Shown piece by piece: positions 16,943 to 23,391 of a DNA stretch of 27,831 nt (its first letter is position 1; every line of letters begins with the position of its first letter). The position numbers and the translations under genes are program-made. Source of the stretch: Actinobacteria bacterium UBA2286 (GTDB lineage: Bacteria > Actinomycetota > Coriobacteriia > Anaerosomatales > Anaerosomataceae); NCBI GenBank assembly GCA_002345925.1, contig DDWM01000035.1, positions 20,784 to 48,614 of the forward strand, given 5' to 3'. The notes under the pieces were generated by a model. That model was not told where the DNA came from, searched no databases, and saw only the letters and a list, made by a program, of their open reading frames with translations.

Positions 16943-17238
16943 CAGCCCTTCACCTCCATGAGTTCTTCGACGCGGCTGCGCTTGCTGCGGCGCGCGAGCG
17001 ATACAACGAGCGCTAGCCCGACGGCCGCCTCGGCGGCAGCAACAACGAGAACCACGAGTGAGACTGACCCGATCACGCCACCGTCTGCGCCTGCGAACGA
17101 TGCAAGCGAGACGAGCAAGATGTTCGCAGAGCCGAGCATGAGCTCAACACCGGCGAGTATCGCGATGATCTCTCGGCGAGTCAGCACCACATAGAGACCG
17201 ATGCCGAATACCAGTGAACACAACACGAGGGCGGTCAT
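16942..17238 (-). CDS. nuoK: NADH-quinone oxidoreductase subunit K
   Basis: The 98-residue product has three membrane segments and the family length. The two membrane glutamates needed for proton movement are visible in AGVELMLGSANILLVSLA and AAAEAAVGLALVV. The basic C-terminal tail SLARRSKRSRVEE is normal. The ATG overlaps the nuoJ stop by four bases (ATGA). Confidence 0.96.
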   Translation of the reverse strand: MTALVLCSLVFGIGLYVVLTRREIIAILAGVELMLGSANILLVSLASFAGADGGVIGSVSLVVLVVAAAEAAVGLALVVSLARRSKRSRVEELMEVKG

Positions 17239-17729
17239 CGGCGCTCACCCGCTCCCACGATTACTAGAACAGCAACGAGTGCCGCAAGAAGAAGCGTTCC
17301 CAGAAGCTCAAACACGACCAGGTGCCCGCCGAGAAGCTCCTCGGCGATCATTGCTCCGCCCGGCGCTGAGGCCGGGAGCCATCCACCAACAGAATCGCGC
17401 AGAGACATGATGACCATGCCTGCAACGCCGAAGGCGATCGCTGCAGCACCAACATCGTGGCGCGACTCCAACACCGGGCGCCCGCCAGTTGATCGGTGCA
17501 CGACCATGACAGCGAAAACAACAAGAACGAGCACTCCACCGACGTAGACGAAGATCTGCGCGGTGGCGAGAAACGCCTGCCCATAGAAGAGGAACATCCC
17601 GGCCACGCCGATCAGAAACGCCCCAAGTCCGATCACCATGCGCATGAGGTCCTTGGTAAGCGCGACAACTGCGGCGCCGCCTGCCATCAGGAGCCCGGAG
17701 AGCGCGAAGGCGAGAATCGTCAGCGTCAT
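17235..17729 (-). CDS. nuoJ: NADH-quinone oxidoreductase subunit J
   Basis: The 164-residue product is a five-helix membrane subunit. The segment IFVYVGGVLVLVVFAVMVV corresponds to the third helix, which carries the pi-bulge that couples quinone reduction to the membrane arm. Two starts are adjacent: GTG at 17732 and ATG at 17729. AAGGGAG lies 5 nt before the ATG but only 2 nt before the GTG, so the ATG is preferred; it overlaps the stop of the upstream gene by a single base (TGATG). Confidence 0.94.
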   Translation of the reverse strand: MTLTILAFALSGLLMAGGAAVVALTKDLMRMVIGLGAFLIGVAGMFLFYGQAFLATAQIFVYVGGVLVLVVFAVMVVHRSTGGRPVLESRHDVGAAAIAFGVAGMVIMSLRDSVGGWLPASAPGGAMIAEELLGGHLVVFELLGTLLLAALVAVLVIVGAGERR

Positions 17730-19774
17730 CACAGCTCCCTTCGCTTTGGGACGGGACAGCCAGGCGGCATGATGCCGTCTCGGCCGGTTGCACGTGTGCC
17801 TTCGCCGGGACGAAGCATCTCGCCCTTGTCGAATAGCATGAGGTCACGATGGAAGAAGCTGAGCTCGTATTGACCCGTGTGTGTGAGCGCGTTGGTCGGG
17901 CATTGTTCGGCACACAGGCCGCAGAATGCGCACTTGGTGAGGTCGAGATCGTAGCGCGTGAGACACCGCCCTCCGGGCTCGTCGACACGCTCCACCTGGA
18001 TTGCGTAGTCAGGACAGGTGCGTGCGCAGAACGTGCATCCCACGCAAACCTCCGATTGGCAGCGAAGGCAGCGTGCGGCCTCGTTCATGGCCTCCTGATG
18101 CGTCAGGCCAAGTTCGACCGGGCGGAAGTCCTTGGCGCGGTCCTCAGGTCGAGCCATCGGCATGATCGAGCGCAGACGCGAGCGCTCAACGCCGGTGATG
18201 TCTGCCACGGCGTACTTGGAGTACACAGGAACCGGCCGCGGGGTGCGGTCGTCGGTGAGCGAATCTCCCTGGAGGTAGCGGATCATCGACGTTGCGACCT
18301 CATGGCCAGTGGCGATGGAGCCGATCGCACTGCCGGGTCCGGTGACGACCTCGCCGCAGGCGAAGACGCCGTCGACCGACGTTGTGAAGTGCGTGCCGTC
18401 GACGACCAGCTGTCCGCGACCCGAGACGAGGAGTTCGGTTCCGGCGATAAGCGAGTCGAGCTTTGCGGCCTGGCCGATGGAGAAAACGACGACGTCGCAT
18501 TCAAAGTCGGACAACCCGGTACCGAACTTCGGTGAGAAGCGTCCGGTCTCGTCGAACACCGAGAGGCACTCGCGTACGCGCATCCCGGTCACGTGACCGT
18601 CTTTGGTGAGTACTTCCTCAGGTCCGACGGAGCACGTTGCTATGACGCCCTCGTCGAGCGCTTCCTCGATTTCCCATGGATGAGCCGGCAGCTCTTCGGT
18701 GGACTCAAGCGATGCGAGCCGCACTTCCGTAGCCCCGGTCCTGAGCGCGCAGCGGGCGACGTCGACGGCCACATTGCCGCCGCCGATGACGAAGACCCGC
18801 TTGCCGCGCACGCCGGTCTCAGCCTTGTTGTTGGCGGCCCAAAGGAACTCGAGGGCCCCGACGACGCCTTCTGCGTCATGGCCGGGGATCGGAAGGATCC
18901 GACTCTCCTGCAGTCCAACGGCCAGCAGAACCGCCGCGTGCTCGCGCTGGAGCGCTGACAGCGGCATGGTCTTCCCTACCTCGACCCCGCAATGCAGTTC
19001 GATGCCGAGAGTGACCAGTCCGTCGATCTCCTTGTACAGAACGTCTCTCGGCAAGCGGTATGCGGGAACTCCGCTGCCCAGGGCGCCGCCGGGACGCTCT
19101 TCGCGTTCGTACATGACAACGCGGTAGCCATGCTTCATGAGGTCGTAAGCGGCGGCCAGACCAGACGGGCCGGAGCCGACAACAGCCACGCTCTTATCCT
19201 GCGTGACCGGCAGCGGCTTGAGGCGCTCTGCGGCGACCTTCTGGAACTCCTCATAGGCGAATCGGTGCAGCGGCCTGATCGCAACGGCCTCGTCATAGTA
19301 GGTTCGGCGGCAGGCGCTTTCGCACGGGTGATGACAGATCCGGCCGAGAACACCCGGCAAGATGTTGCGGTCGCGGACAAGCTCGTATGCCTCAGGAATG
19401 TGGTCCTCGGCAATAAGGAAGCCCTGGCCGCGCGCGTCGACGTTGGCGGGGCAGTTGCCCACGCACGGCGGCAGTCGCTCGGCCTTGTAGAGATCTTCGA
19501 TGACCGAGTTGTAGACCTCCGAGGCATCACGTATGAGCGGAATCTCGTCTCTACCGAGAACCCCGCGCAACCGCAGGGCGCCTCGCCAGCGAGGGCTCAC
19601 GCTCCACTTCTCGGCCGGGTAGCAGATGGTCACCGGCTTCTCAGTGCTGATGCGCGCGGTGATCCCAAGACCGGTCACAAGCGAGCGCACGCCTTCCAGA
19701 AAGCCCTTCACACCAGGCGAATACTCATTGCTGACGCTGGCGGGAGGGATGATGTCGTCGTGTTCTACAGCCAC
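17729..19774 (-). CDS. Chimeric NuoI: NuoI N terminus, inserted GltD-type FAD/NAD(P) oxidoreductase, NuoI two-[4Fe-4S] ferredoxin
   Basis: The 681-residue protein occupies the nuoI position. Residues 24-70 match the NuoI N-terminal segment (LGITARISTEKPVTICYP, then PRWRGAL). Residues about 80-560 are a full GltD-type module: cysteines 104, 108, 147, 151 and 155 (GRICHHPCESACRR), FAD loop VAVVGSGPSGLAAAY (196-210), dinucleotide loop VFVIGGGNVAVDVA (327-340) and a second FAD segment GVFACGEVVTGPGSAIGSIA (469-488). Residues 568-655 return to NuoI: RCLRC, CVGCTFCARTCP (577-588), CAFCGLCAEQCP (615-626), then YELSFFHRDLMLFDKGEML. Normal NuoI has about 150-200 residues. The GTG at 19774 is preferred because it overlaps nuoH by only 10 nt; the in-frame extension to 20041 lies wholly within nuoH. 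With no nuoEFG in the operon, the insert probably passes electrons from NAD(P)H into clusters N6a/N6b. A misassembled frame is unlikely, since the reading frame is unbroken. Confidence 0.93.
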   Translation of the reverse strand: MAVEHDDIIPPASVSNEYSPGVKGFLEGVRSLVTGLGITARISTEKPVTICYPAEKWSVSPRWRGALRLRGVLGRDEIPLIRDASEVYNSVIEDLYKAERLPPCVGNCPANVDARGQGFLIAEDHIPEAYELVRDRNILPGVLGRICHHPCESACRRTYYDEAVAIRPLHRFAYEEFQKVAAERLKPLPVTQDKSVAVVGSGPSGLAAAYDLMKHGYRVVMYEREERPGGALGSGVPAYRLPRDVLYKEIDGLVTLGIELHCGVEVGKTMPLSALQREHAAVLLAVGLQESRILPIPGHDAEGVVGALEFLWAANNKAETGVRGKRVFVIGGGNVAVDVARCALRTGATEVRLASLESTEELPAHPWEIEEALDEGVIATCSVGPEEVLTKDGHVTGMRVRECLSVFDETGRFSPKFGTGLSDFECDVVVFSIGQAAKLDSLIAGTELLVSGRGQLVVDGTHFTTSVDGVFACGEVVTGPGSAIGSIATGHEVATSMIRYLQGDSLTDDRTPRPVPVYSKYAVADITGVERSRLRSIMPMARPEDRAKDFRPVELGLTHQEAMNEAARCLRCQSEVCVGCTFCARTCPDYAIQVERVDEPGGRCLTRYDLDLTKCAFCGLCAEQCPTNALTHTGQYELSFFHRDLMLFDKGEMLRPGEGTRATGRDGIMPPGCPVPKRREL

Positions 19775-20712
19775 GGAAGCACCACCCCTACGATTATGAG
19801 CTGCACGAGCGCAAGCGGCGTGAGCACCTTCCAGCAGAACGACATCAGGTGGTCTTGCCGCATGCGCGGAAGAGTCCATTTGATCCACATGACGACCGTC
19901 ATGAGCACGATCGTCTTGACGATGAGCGCGACGACCCCGAGCGCCCCTGTGAACGGCCAGCCCGCGCCGAGGAAGAGCGCTGCACCAAACAGCGATGCCG
20001 AGATCATCCCGCCGTACTCGGCCATCATGAAAGAAGCCCATCGCATGCCGGAGTAATCCGCGAAGTAGCCGGCAACTAGTTCGCTCTCGGCTTCAGGGAT
20101 GTCAAAGGGGCCGCGGTTCATCTCGGCGATCGACGCGATGAAGTAGATGAGAAACGCGATGAACGTGAGCGGCAGCCACCACCAGCGCCAGGCGTCGACG
20201 ACGTCGAGCGGGCGGAGCGATCCGGCCAGGAGCACGATCGCAAGAACTGAAAGCGAACGCGGCACTTCATAGCTGATCATCTGCGCGGTGGCTCGGATGC
20301 CGCCCAGCGTGGAAAGCGTGTTGTGACTGGCCCATGCCGAGAGGAGGATCGCGATGACCTCGATCGACGGCACTGCCAGGAAGAACAGCACGCCAACGCT
20401 CGTGTTCAGCGGAGCCCACCCTGCCGAGAACGGAATGACCACCATCGAGACGGCGATCGGCCCAAAGACGAAGAGCGGTGCGTACTTGAAGATCGGCTTA
20501 TCGGCCGATTCAGGAACGATGTCCTCTTTGAAGAGCAGCTTCGGGACGTCGGCGATCATCTGCAGCGAGCCGAACGGCCCGATCTGCTGCGGGCCGTACC
20601 GCATCTGGATGCGCGCGGCGACCTTGCGCTCCCACCACACGCCGAGAATGGCGCCGCCGGCGATAACCGACATGCCAGCTACGCCCCAAAGGAATCCCCA
20701 GAGCAACGTCAT
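19765..20712 (-). CDS. nuoH: NADH-quinone oxidoreductase subunit H
   Basis: NuoH is the membrane subunit that forms most of the quinone chamber. The 315-residue product contains WERKVAARIQMRYGPQQIGP, the quinone-loop hallmark, LFKEDIVPESADKPIF, and the acidic E-channel segment EMNRGPFDIPEAESELVAGY. MWIKWTLPRMRQDHLM near the end is also conserved. The ATG overlaps the nuoD stop by four bases, and its own stop lies inside the first codons of the chimeric nuoI gene. Confidence 0.97.
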   Translation of the reverse strand: MTLLWGFLWGVAGMSVIAGGAILGVWWERKVAARIQMRYGPQQIGPFGSLQMIADVPKLLFKEDIVPESADKPIFKYAPLFVFGPIAVSMVVIPFSAGWAPLNTSVGVLFFLAVPSIEVIAILLSAWASHNTLSTLGGIRATAQMISYEVPRSLSVLAIVLLAGSLRPLDVVDAWRWWWLPLTFIAFLIYFIASIAEMNRGPFDIPEAESELVAGYFADYSGMRWASFMMAEYGGMISASLFGAALFLGAGWPFTGALGVVALIVKTIVLMTVVMWIKWTLPRMRQDHLMSFCWKVLTPLALVQLIIVGVVLPWL

Positions 20713-21803
20713 CGGTCCACCTCGCCAAAGACGGGGTCGAGCGATCCGATGATGACGACGAGGTCCGAGAGCGTGTGCCCCTCGGCAAGAAGCGGGAGCA
20801 CCGCGAGGTTACAAAACGCAGGTGAGCGCACTTTCATGCGATACGGGCGCGGCGAGCCGTCGCTCACGAGATACACGCCGAGCGATCCGCGTGCGCTCTC
20901 GATGTGGTCGTACGCATCGCCCGGGCGCGGCGCCAACAGGCGTGGAAGTCCTTCGGCGTGCACCGAGCCGGGCTCTATCTGATCGAGCGCCTGGTTGATG
21001 ATCTTGCAGCTCTCCACACACTCCCACAGCCTCACGCGAGCCCTGTCGTAGCAGTCGCCGTTTTCGCCGAGAGGAATCTGGAAGTCGAAGCGCGGGTACA
21101 CCGAGTACGGGTCGTCTCGGCGGAGGTCCCAGTCAACACCAGAACCACGAGCGGTCGGCCCCGAGGTACCCCAGCCAACCGCGTCTTGCTGCGAGAGCAC
21201 GCCCACGCCCTTGAGGCGGGAGCGCGCGATGACGTTGCCAAACAGCAGCCGGTCGATCTCCATCATGACCGGGGGGTGCTGCGCGGTGAACGCACGGCAC
21301 TGCTCGATCCAGCCTTCAGGCAGATCCATCGAAACGCCGCCGGGGCGAACGTAGTTGTAAGTGAGCCTCGCGCCGCAGAGCGCCTCAAAGAGCTCGACCA
21401 CATGGTCGCGCTGCGCGAACGTGTACATGAACGCGCTTGTGGCGCCGGTATCTGCGCCGGTGGAGCCGATACCCATCATGTGGCTCGCGATACGCTGCAG
21501 CTCGCAGACGATAACGCGGATGTACTCGGCACGCTCCGGAACGCGAATGCCCGCGAGACGCTCGACCGAGCGGCAATACGCCCAGTTCGCGTACATGCTG
21601 CCGACATAGTCGAGGCGGTCGGTCAATGGGACTACCTGCAGGTAAGTGCGGTTCTCGGCCATCTTCTCGATGCCGCGATGCAGGTGTCCGATGACTGGCT
21701 CGGCATGTACGACTCGCTCACCGTCGAGGGTCACGATCACGCGGCACACGCCGTGCGTTGACGGGTGCGACGGGCCTATGTTGACGGTAGTCTGTTCGGT
21801 CAC
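20709..21803 (-). CDS. nuoD: NADH-quinone oxidoreductase subunit D (49-kDa type)
   Basis: NuoD forms the quinone-binding pocket with NuoB and descends from the large subunit of NiFe hydrogenases. The 364-residue product starts with NIGPSHPSTHG, holding the pocket histidines (His13, His17), followed by GHLHRGIEKMAENR and LTDRLDYVGSM with the conserved tyrosine. The nickel-binding cysteine pairs of hydrogenases are absent, as expected for complex I. It is somewhat shorter than the ~400-residue proteobacterial form and is not fused to NuoC. The GTG start has a strong AAGGAGGTG site; the gap to nuoC is 12 nt. Confidence 0.97.
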   Translation of the reverse strand: MTEQTTVNIGPSHPSTHGVCRVIVTLDGERVVHAEPVIGHLHRGIEKMAENRTYLQVVPLTDRLDYVGSMYANWAYCRSVERLAGIRVPERAEYIRVIVCELQRIASHMMGIGSTGADTGATSAFMYTFAQRDHVVELFEALCGARLTYNYVRPGGVSMDLPEGWIEQCRAFTAQHPPVMMEIDRLLFGNVIARSRLKGVGVLSQQDAVGWGTSGPTARGSGVDWDLRRDDPYSVYPRFDFQIPLGENGDCYDRARVRLWECVESCKIINQALDQIEPGSVHAEGLPRLLAPRPGDAYDHIESARGSLGVYLVSDGSPRPYRMKVRSPAFCNLAVLPLLAEGHTLSDLVVIIGSLDPVFGEVDR

Positions 21804-21815
21804 AGTCGCACCTCC

Positions 21816-22277
21816 TTAGATGTAGTCCGGACGGCGGATGATGCGGTCGTCTTCATAATCCTTGCGAAGCGGATAGCCCACCCAGTCGTCCGTGAGCAGG
21901 ATGCGGCGGAGGTCAGGATGGCCCTCGAAGACGATGCCGAACATGTCGAAGACCTCGCGCTCCTGCCAGTTTGCGGCCGGCCACAAGTCGTTGACCGATG
22001 CGATGGATGCGACATCTCGTGCAACGCGCGTCTTCACGAAGATGCCGGCGTGCATTTCACGTGACTGCACCCGATAGACGAGTTCGAACTCATCACCGGT
22101 ATCAACGGCGGTAACCATGCCGAGGCGGTCAAAGCCAAGATCGCGGAGATCGCTGGCGGCCTCATGCAGCCTGGAGGAATCGACAACCAGCACGCCGTCG
22201 CCGTACTCGACAGAGAACAGCGGGCATAGGTCCGGGTACGTTGCGCACAGATGCTCGCGGAGTTCGTCAATGTTCAC
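21816..22277 (-). CDS. nuoC: NADH-quinone oxidoreductase subunit C (30-kDa type)
   Basis: NuoC is a peripheral-arm scaffold subunit that contacts NuoD and NuoI. The 153-residue product ends with the signature NWQEREVFDMFGIVFEGHPD followed by LRRILLTDDWVGYPLRKDYE. The N-terminal half has the expected alpha/beta pattern. The GTG start overlaps the nuoB stop by four bases. Confidence 0.96.
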   Translation of the reverse strand: MNIDELREHLCATYPDLCPLFSVEYGDGVLVVDSSRLHEAASDLRDLGFDRLGMVTAVDTGDEFELVYRVQSREMHAGIFVKTRVARDVASIASVNDLWPAANWQEREVFDMFGIVFEGHPDLRRILLTDDWVGYPLRKDYEDDRIIRRPDYI

Positions 22278-22861
22278 GAATCATCACCGTCCGCAGGTAC
22301 CGACTCGCCTTTCCGGGGTGATTCCGGCGATGGCAGAATCGTGTTGAGAGCGCGCTCCCGACTGGGTGAGATCGAGTCTGTGGCGACTTGTTCGCGCAGC
22401 CGCAGGATCGCGTCTTGCAGAGACTCTGGCCGAGGAGGGCAGCCGGCGATGTATACGTCGACCGGCAGGAACTCATCCACGCCGCGAATGACCGAGTAGG
22501 TGTCGTAGTAGAAGATGCCGCCTGATACGGCGCAGTTGCCCATGGCGATGACCCACTTTGGGTCTGGCATCTGTTCGTAGAGCCGCTTGACCGCCGGCGC
22601 CATCTTGCGCGTGATCGTACCGGCCACAACCATGACGTCACAGTGTCGCGGATCAGGGCGAGGAATCGAGCCATGGCGGTCGAAGTCGAAGCGCGAGAAT
22701 GATGCGGCAATGAGTTCCATGGCACAGCAGGCGGTACCCATCGGCATCATCCAGAGCGACTTGCCGCGAGACCAGTCCATCACCGCGTCAAGCGAGGTGA
22801 GGATGATTCCACCGCCGGGCGTCTTATCGAGAGCAGCGCCAAGATCGTCTACGAAGGCCAC
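22274..22861 (-). CDS. nuoB: NADH-quinone oxidoreductase subunit B
   Basis: NuoB carries cluster N2, the last Fe-S cluster before quinone. The 195-residue product shows the tandem cysteines in GTACCAMEL (Cys45, Cys46), Cys110 in AMGNCAVSGG and Cys141 in GCPPRPE, the complete ligand set. The last ~40 residues are polar, rich in Ser, Pro and charged residues, and vary in the family. The GTG start lies inside the end of nuoA, overlapping by 13 nt, with GGGGG upstream. Confidence 0.97.
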   Translation of the reverse strand: MAFVDDLGAALDKTPGGGIILTSLDAVMDWSRGKSLWMMPMGTACCAMELIAASFSRFDFDRHGSIPRPDPRHCDVMVVAGTITRKMAPAVKRLYEQMPDPKWVIAMGNCAVSGGIFYYDTYSVIRGVDEFLPVDVYIAGCPPRPESLQDAILRLREQVATDSISPSRERALNTILPSPESPRKGESVPADGDDS

Positions 22862-23223
22862 TTCAAAGCCCCCTTGCGCCAGGCGTACAGCAGTCCAAAG
22901 CCGAGGAAGCTGGTGAACACCGCAACCTCGATGAGACCTGAGACTGAACCGCGCACGGCGGGCGCAACGGCGAAGAGCAAAGCCGTCTCGGCATCAAAAA
23001 GGACGAACAGCAGTGCAACGTCTGCGAATCGCACATTCACCGGAAGCCAGGGGGAACTAGCCTGCGGAATACCGCACTCGTAGTTCGACAGCTTCAGCGG
23101 GTTGGGGTTCTTTGGGGAGAGCAGCGAATTGAGGGTAATCAGGACGAGGAGGAACAGCACAGGGCCGGCGGCGAGTCCAATTGAGAATAGGACGTTCTCA
23201 GGCGATCCCAACTGTTCCCTCAC
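22849..23223 (-). CDS. nuoA: NADH-quinone oxidoreductase subunit A
   Basis: NuoA is a three-helix membrane subunit next to the quinone chamber. The 124-residue product has the conserved loop LSNYECGIPQ with its cysteine, then VNVRFADVALLFVLFDAETA with the acidic residues of the second helix. It is the first gene of the operon. The start is not certain: GTG at 23223 sits almost on top of a GGGAGGGG stretch, which is too close, whereas an in-frame TTG at 23211 would be better spaced from the purine-rich upstream sequence. Palindromic TTTGTAAC-type sites lie upstream. Confidence 0.95.
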   Translation of the reverse strand: MREQLGSPENVLFSIGLAAGPVLFLLVLITLNSLLSPKNPNPLKLSNYECGIPQASSPWLPVNVRFADVALLFVLFDAETALLFAVAPAVRGSVSGLIEVAVFTSFLGFGLLYAWRKGALKWPS

Positions 23224-23240
23224 CCCTCCCGCAGCACGTC

Positions 23241-23275
23241 ATAAACTTTGTAACACAAAGTTACAAACTTACAAC
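23241..23275. promoter_or_regulatory. Cluster of TTTGTAAC half-sites next to the nuoA start (operator candidate)
   Basis: TTTGTAAC (23247-23254) and GTTACAAA (23260-23267) form a perfect inverted repeat with a 5-nt spacer. ACTTTGT (23245-23251) and ACAAAGT (23255-23261) form another, overlapping one. A further direct copy, TTACAA, follows at 23270-23274. On the minus strand, TTGTAA-N17-TATGAC could also act as a weak second promoter here. The same half-site occurs at 23368-23391, which argues for a shared regulator. Confidence 0.55.
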
Positions 23276-23347
23276 GCCGCACGTACGATGGCCTCTTTGC
23301 CTTTGTCCCCCTGCGTGGTCTATCCATCACAGACGCGGCATATTGGC

Positions 23348-23377
23348 TTTATAGCAGAATCGGCAATACTTTGTAAA
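23348..23377 (-). promoter_or_regulatory. nuoA: Predicted nuo operon promoter
   Basis: On the minus strand, TTTACA (23377-23372) and TATAAA (23353-23348) are separated by 18 nt, a good match to sigma-70-type promoters. Transcription would start near 23341, leaving a leader of about 120 nt before nuoA that contains the second operator cluster. The -35 box lies inside the palindrome at 23368-23391. Confidence 0.6.
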
Positions 23378-23391
23378 CATTGTTACAAAGT
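23368..23391. promoter_or_regulatory. 24-bp palindrome over the nuo -35 box (operator candidate)
   Basis: Perfect 9-bp arms ACTTTGTAA and TTACAAAGT flank a 6-nt centre; only two of the twelve pairs fail. The element covers the predicted -35 box of nuoA and also the stop codon (TAA at 23385-23383) of the upstream ABC-F gene. It is AT-rich in a GC-rich genome. It has no T-tract, so it is not a good terminator. The spacing resembles Rex or TetR operators, but the half-site is not the standard Rex TTGTTAA or TTGTGAA, so the regulator is unknown. Confidence 0.6.

Noticed and set aside
19775..20041. N-terminal extension of the NuoI chimera to 770 residues
   Set aside because: The added residues lie entirely within nuoH and resemble no NuoI sequence; GTG at 19774 precedes the first NuoI homology.
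20904..21761. 285-residue plus-strand frame opposite nuoD
   Set aside because: Antisense shadow of a well-conserved complex I gene.
23368..23391. Palindrome as a terminator for the ABC-F gene
   Set aside because: The stem is AT-rich and weak, and no T-tract follows on the minus strand; an operator role fits better.
23241..23391. Firm assignment of the palindromes to the redox repressor Rex
   Set aside because: The half-site TTGTAA(A/C) differs from the usual Rex TTGTTAA or TTGTGAA; Rex remains only one candidate.
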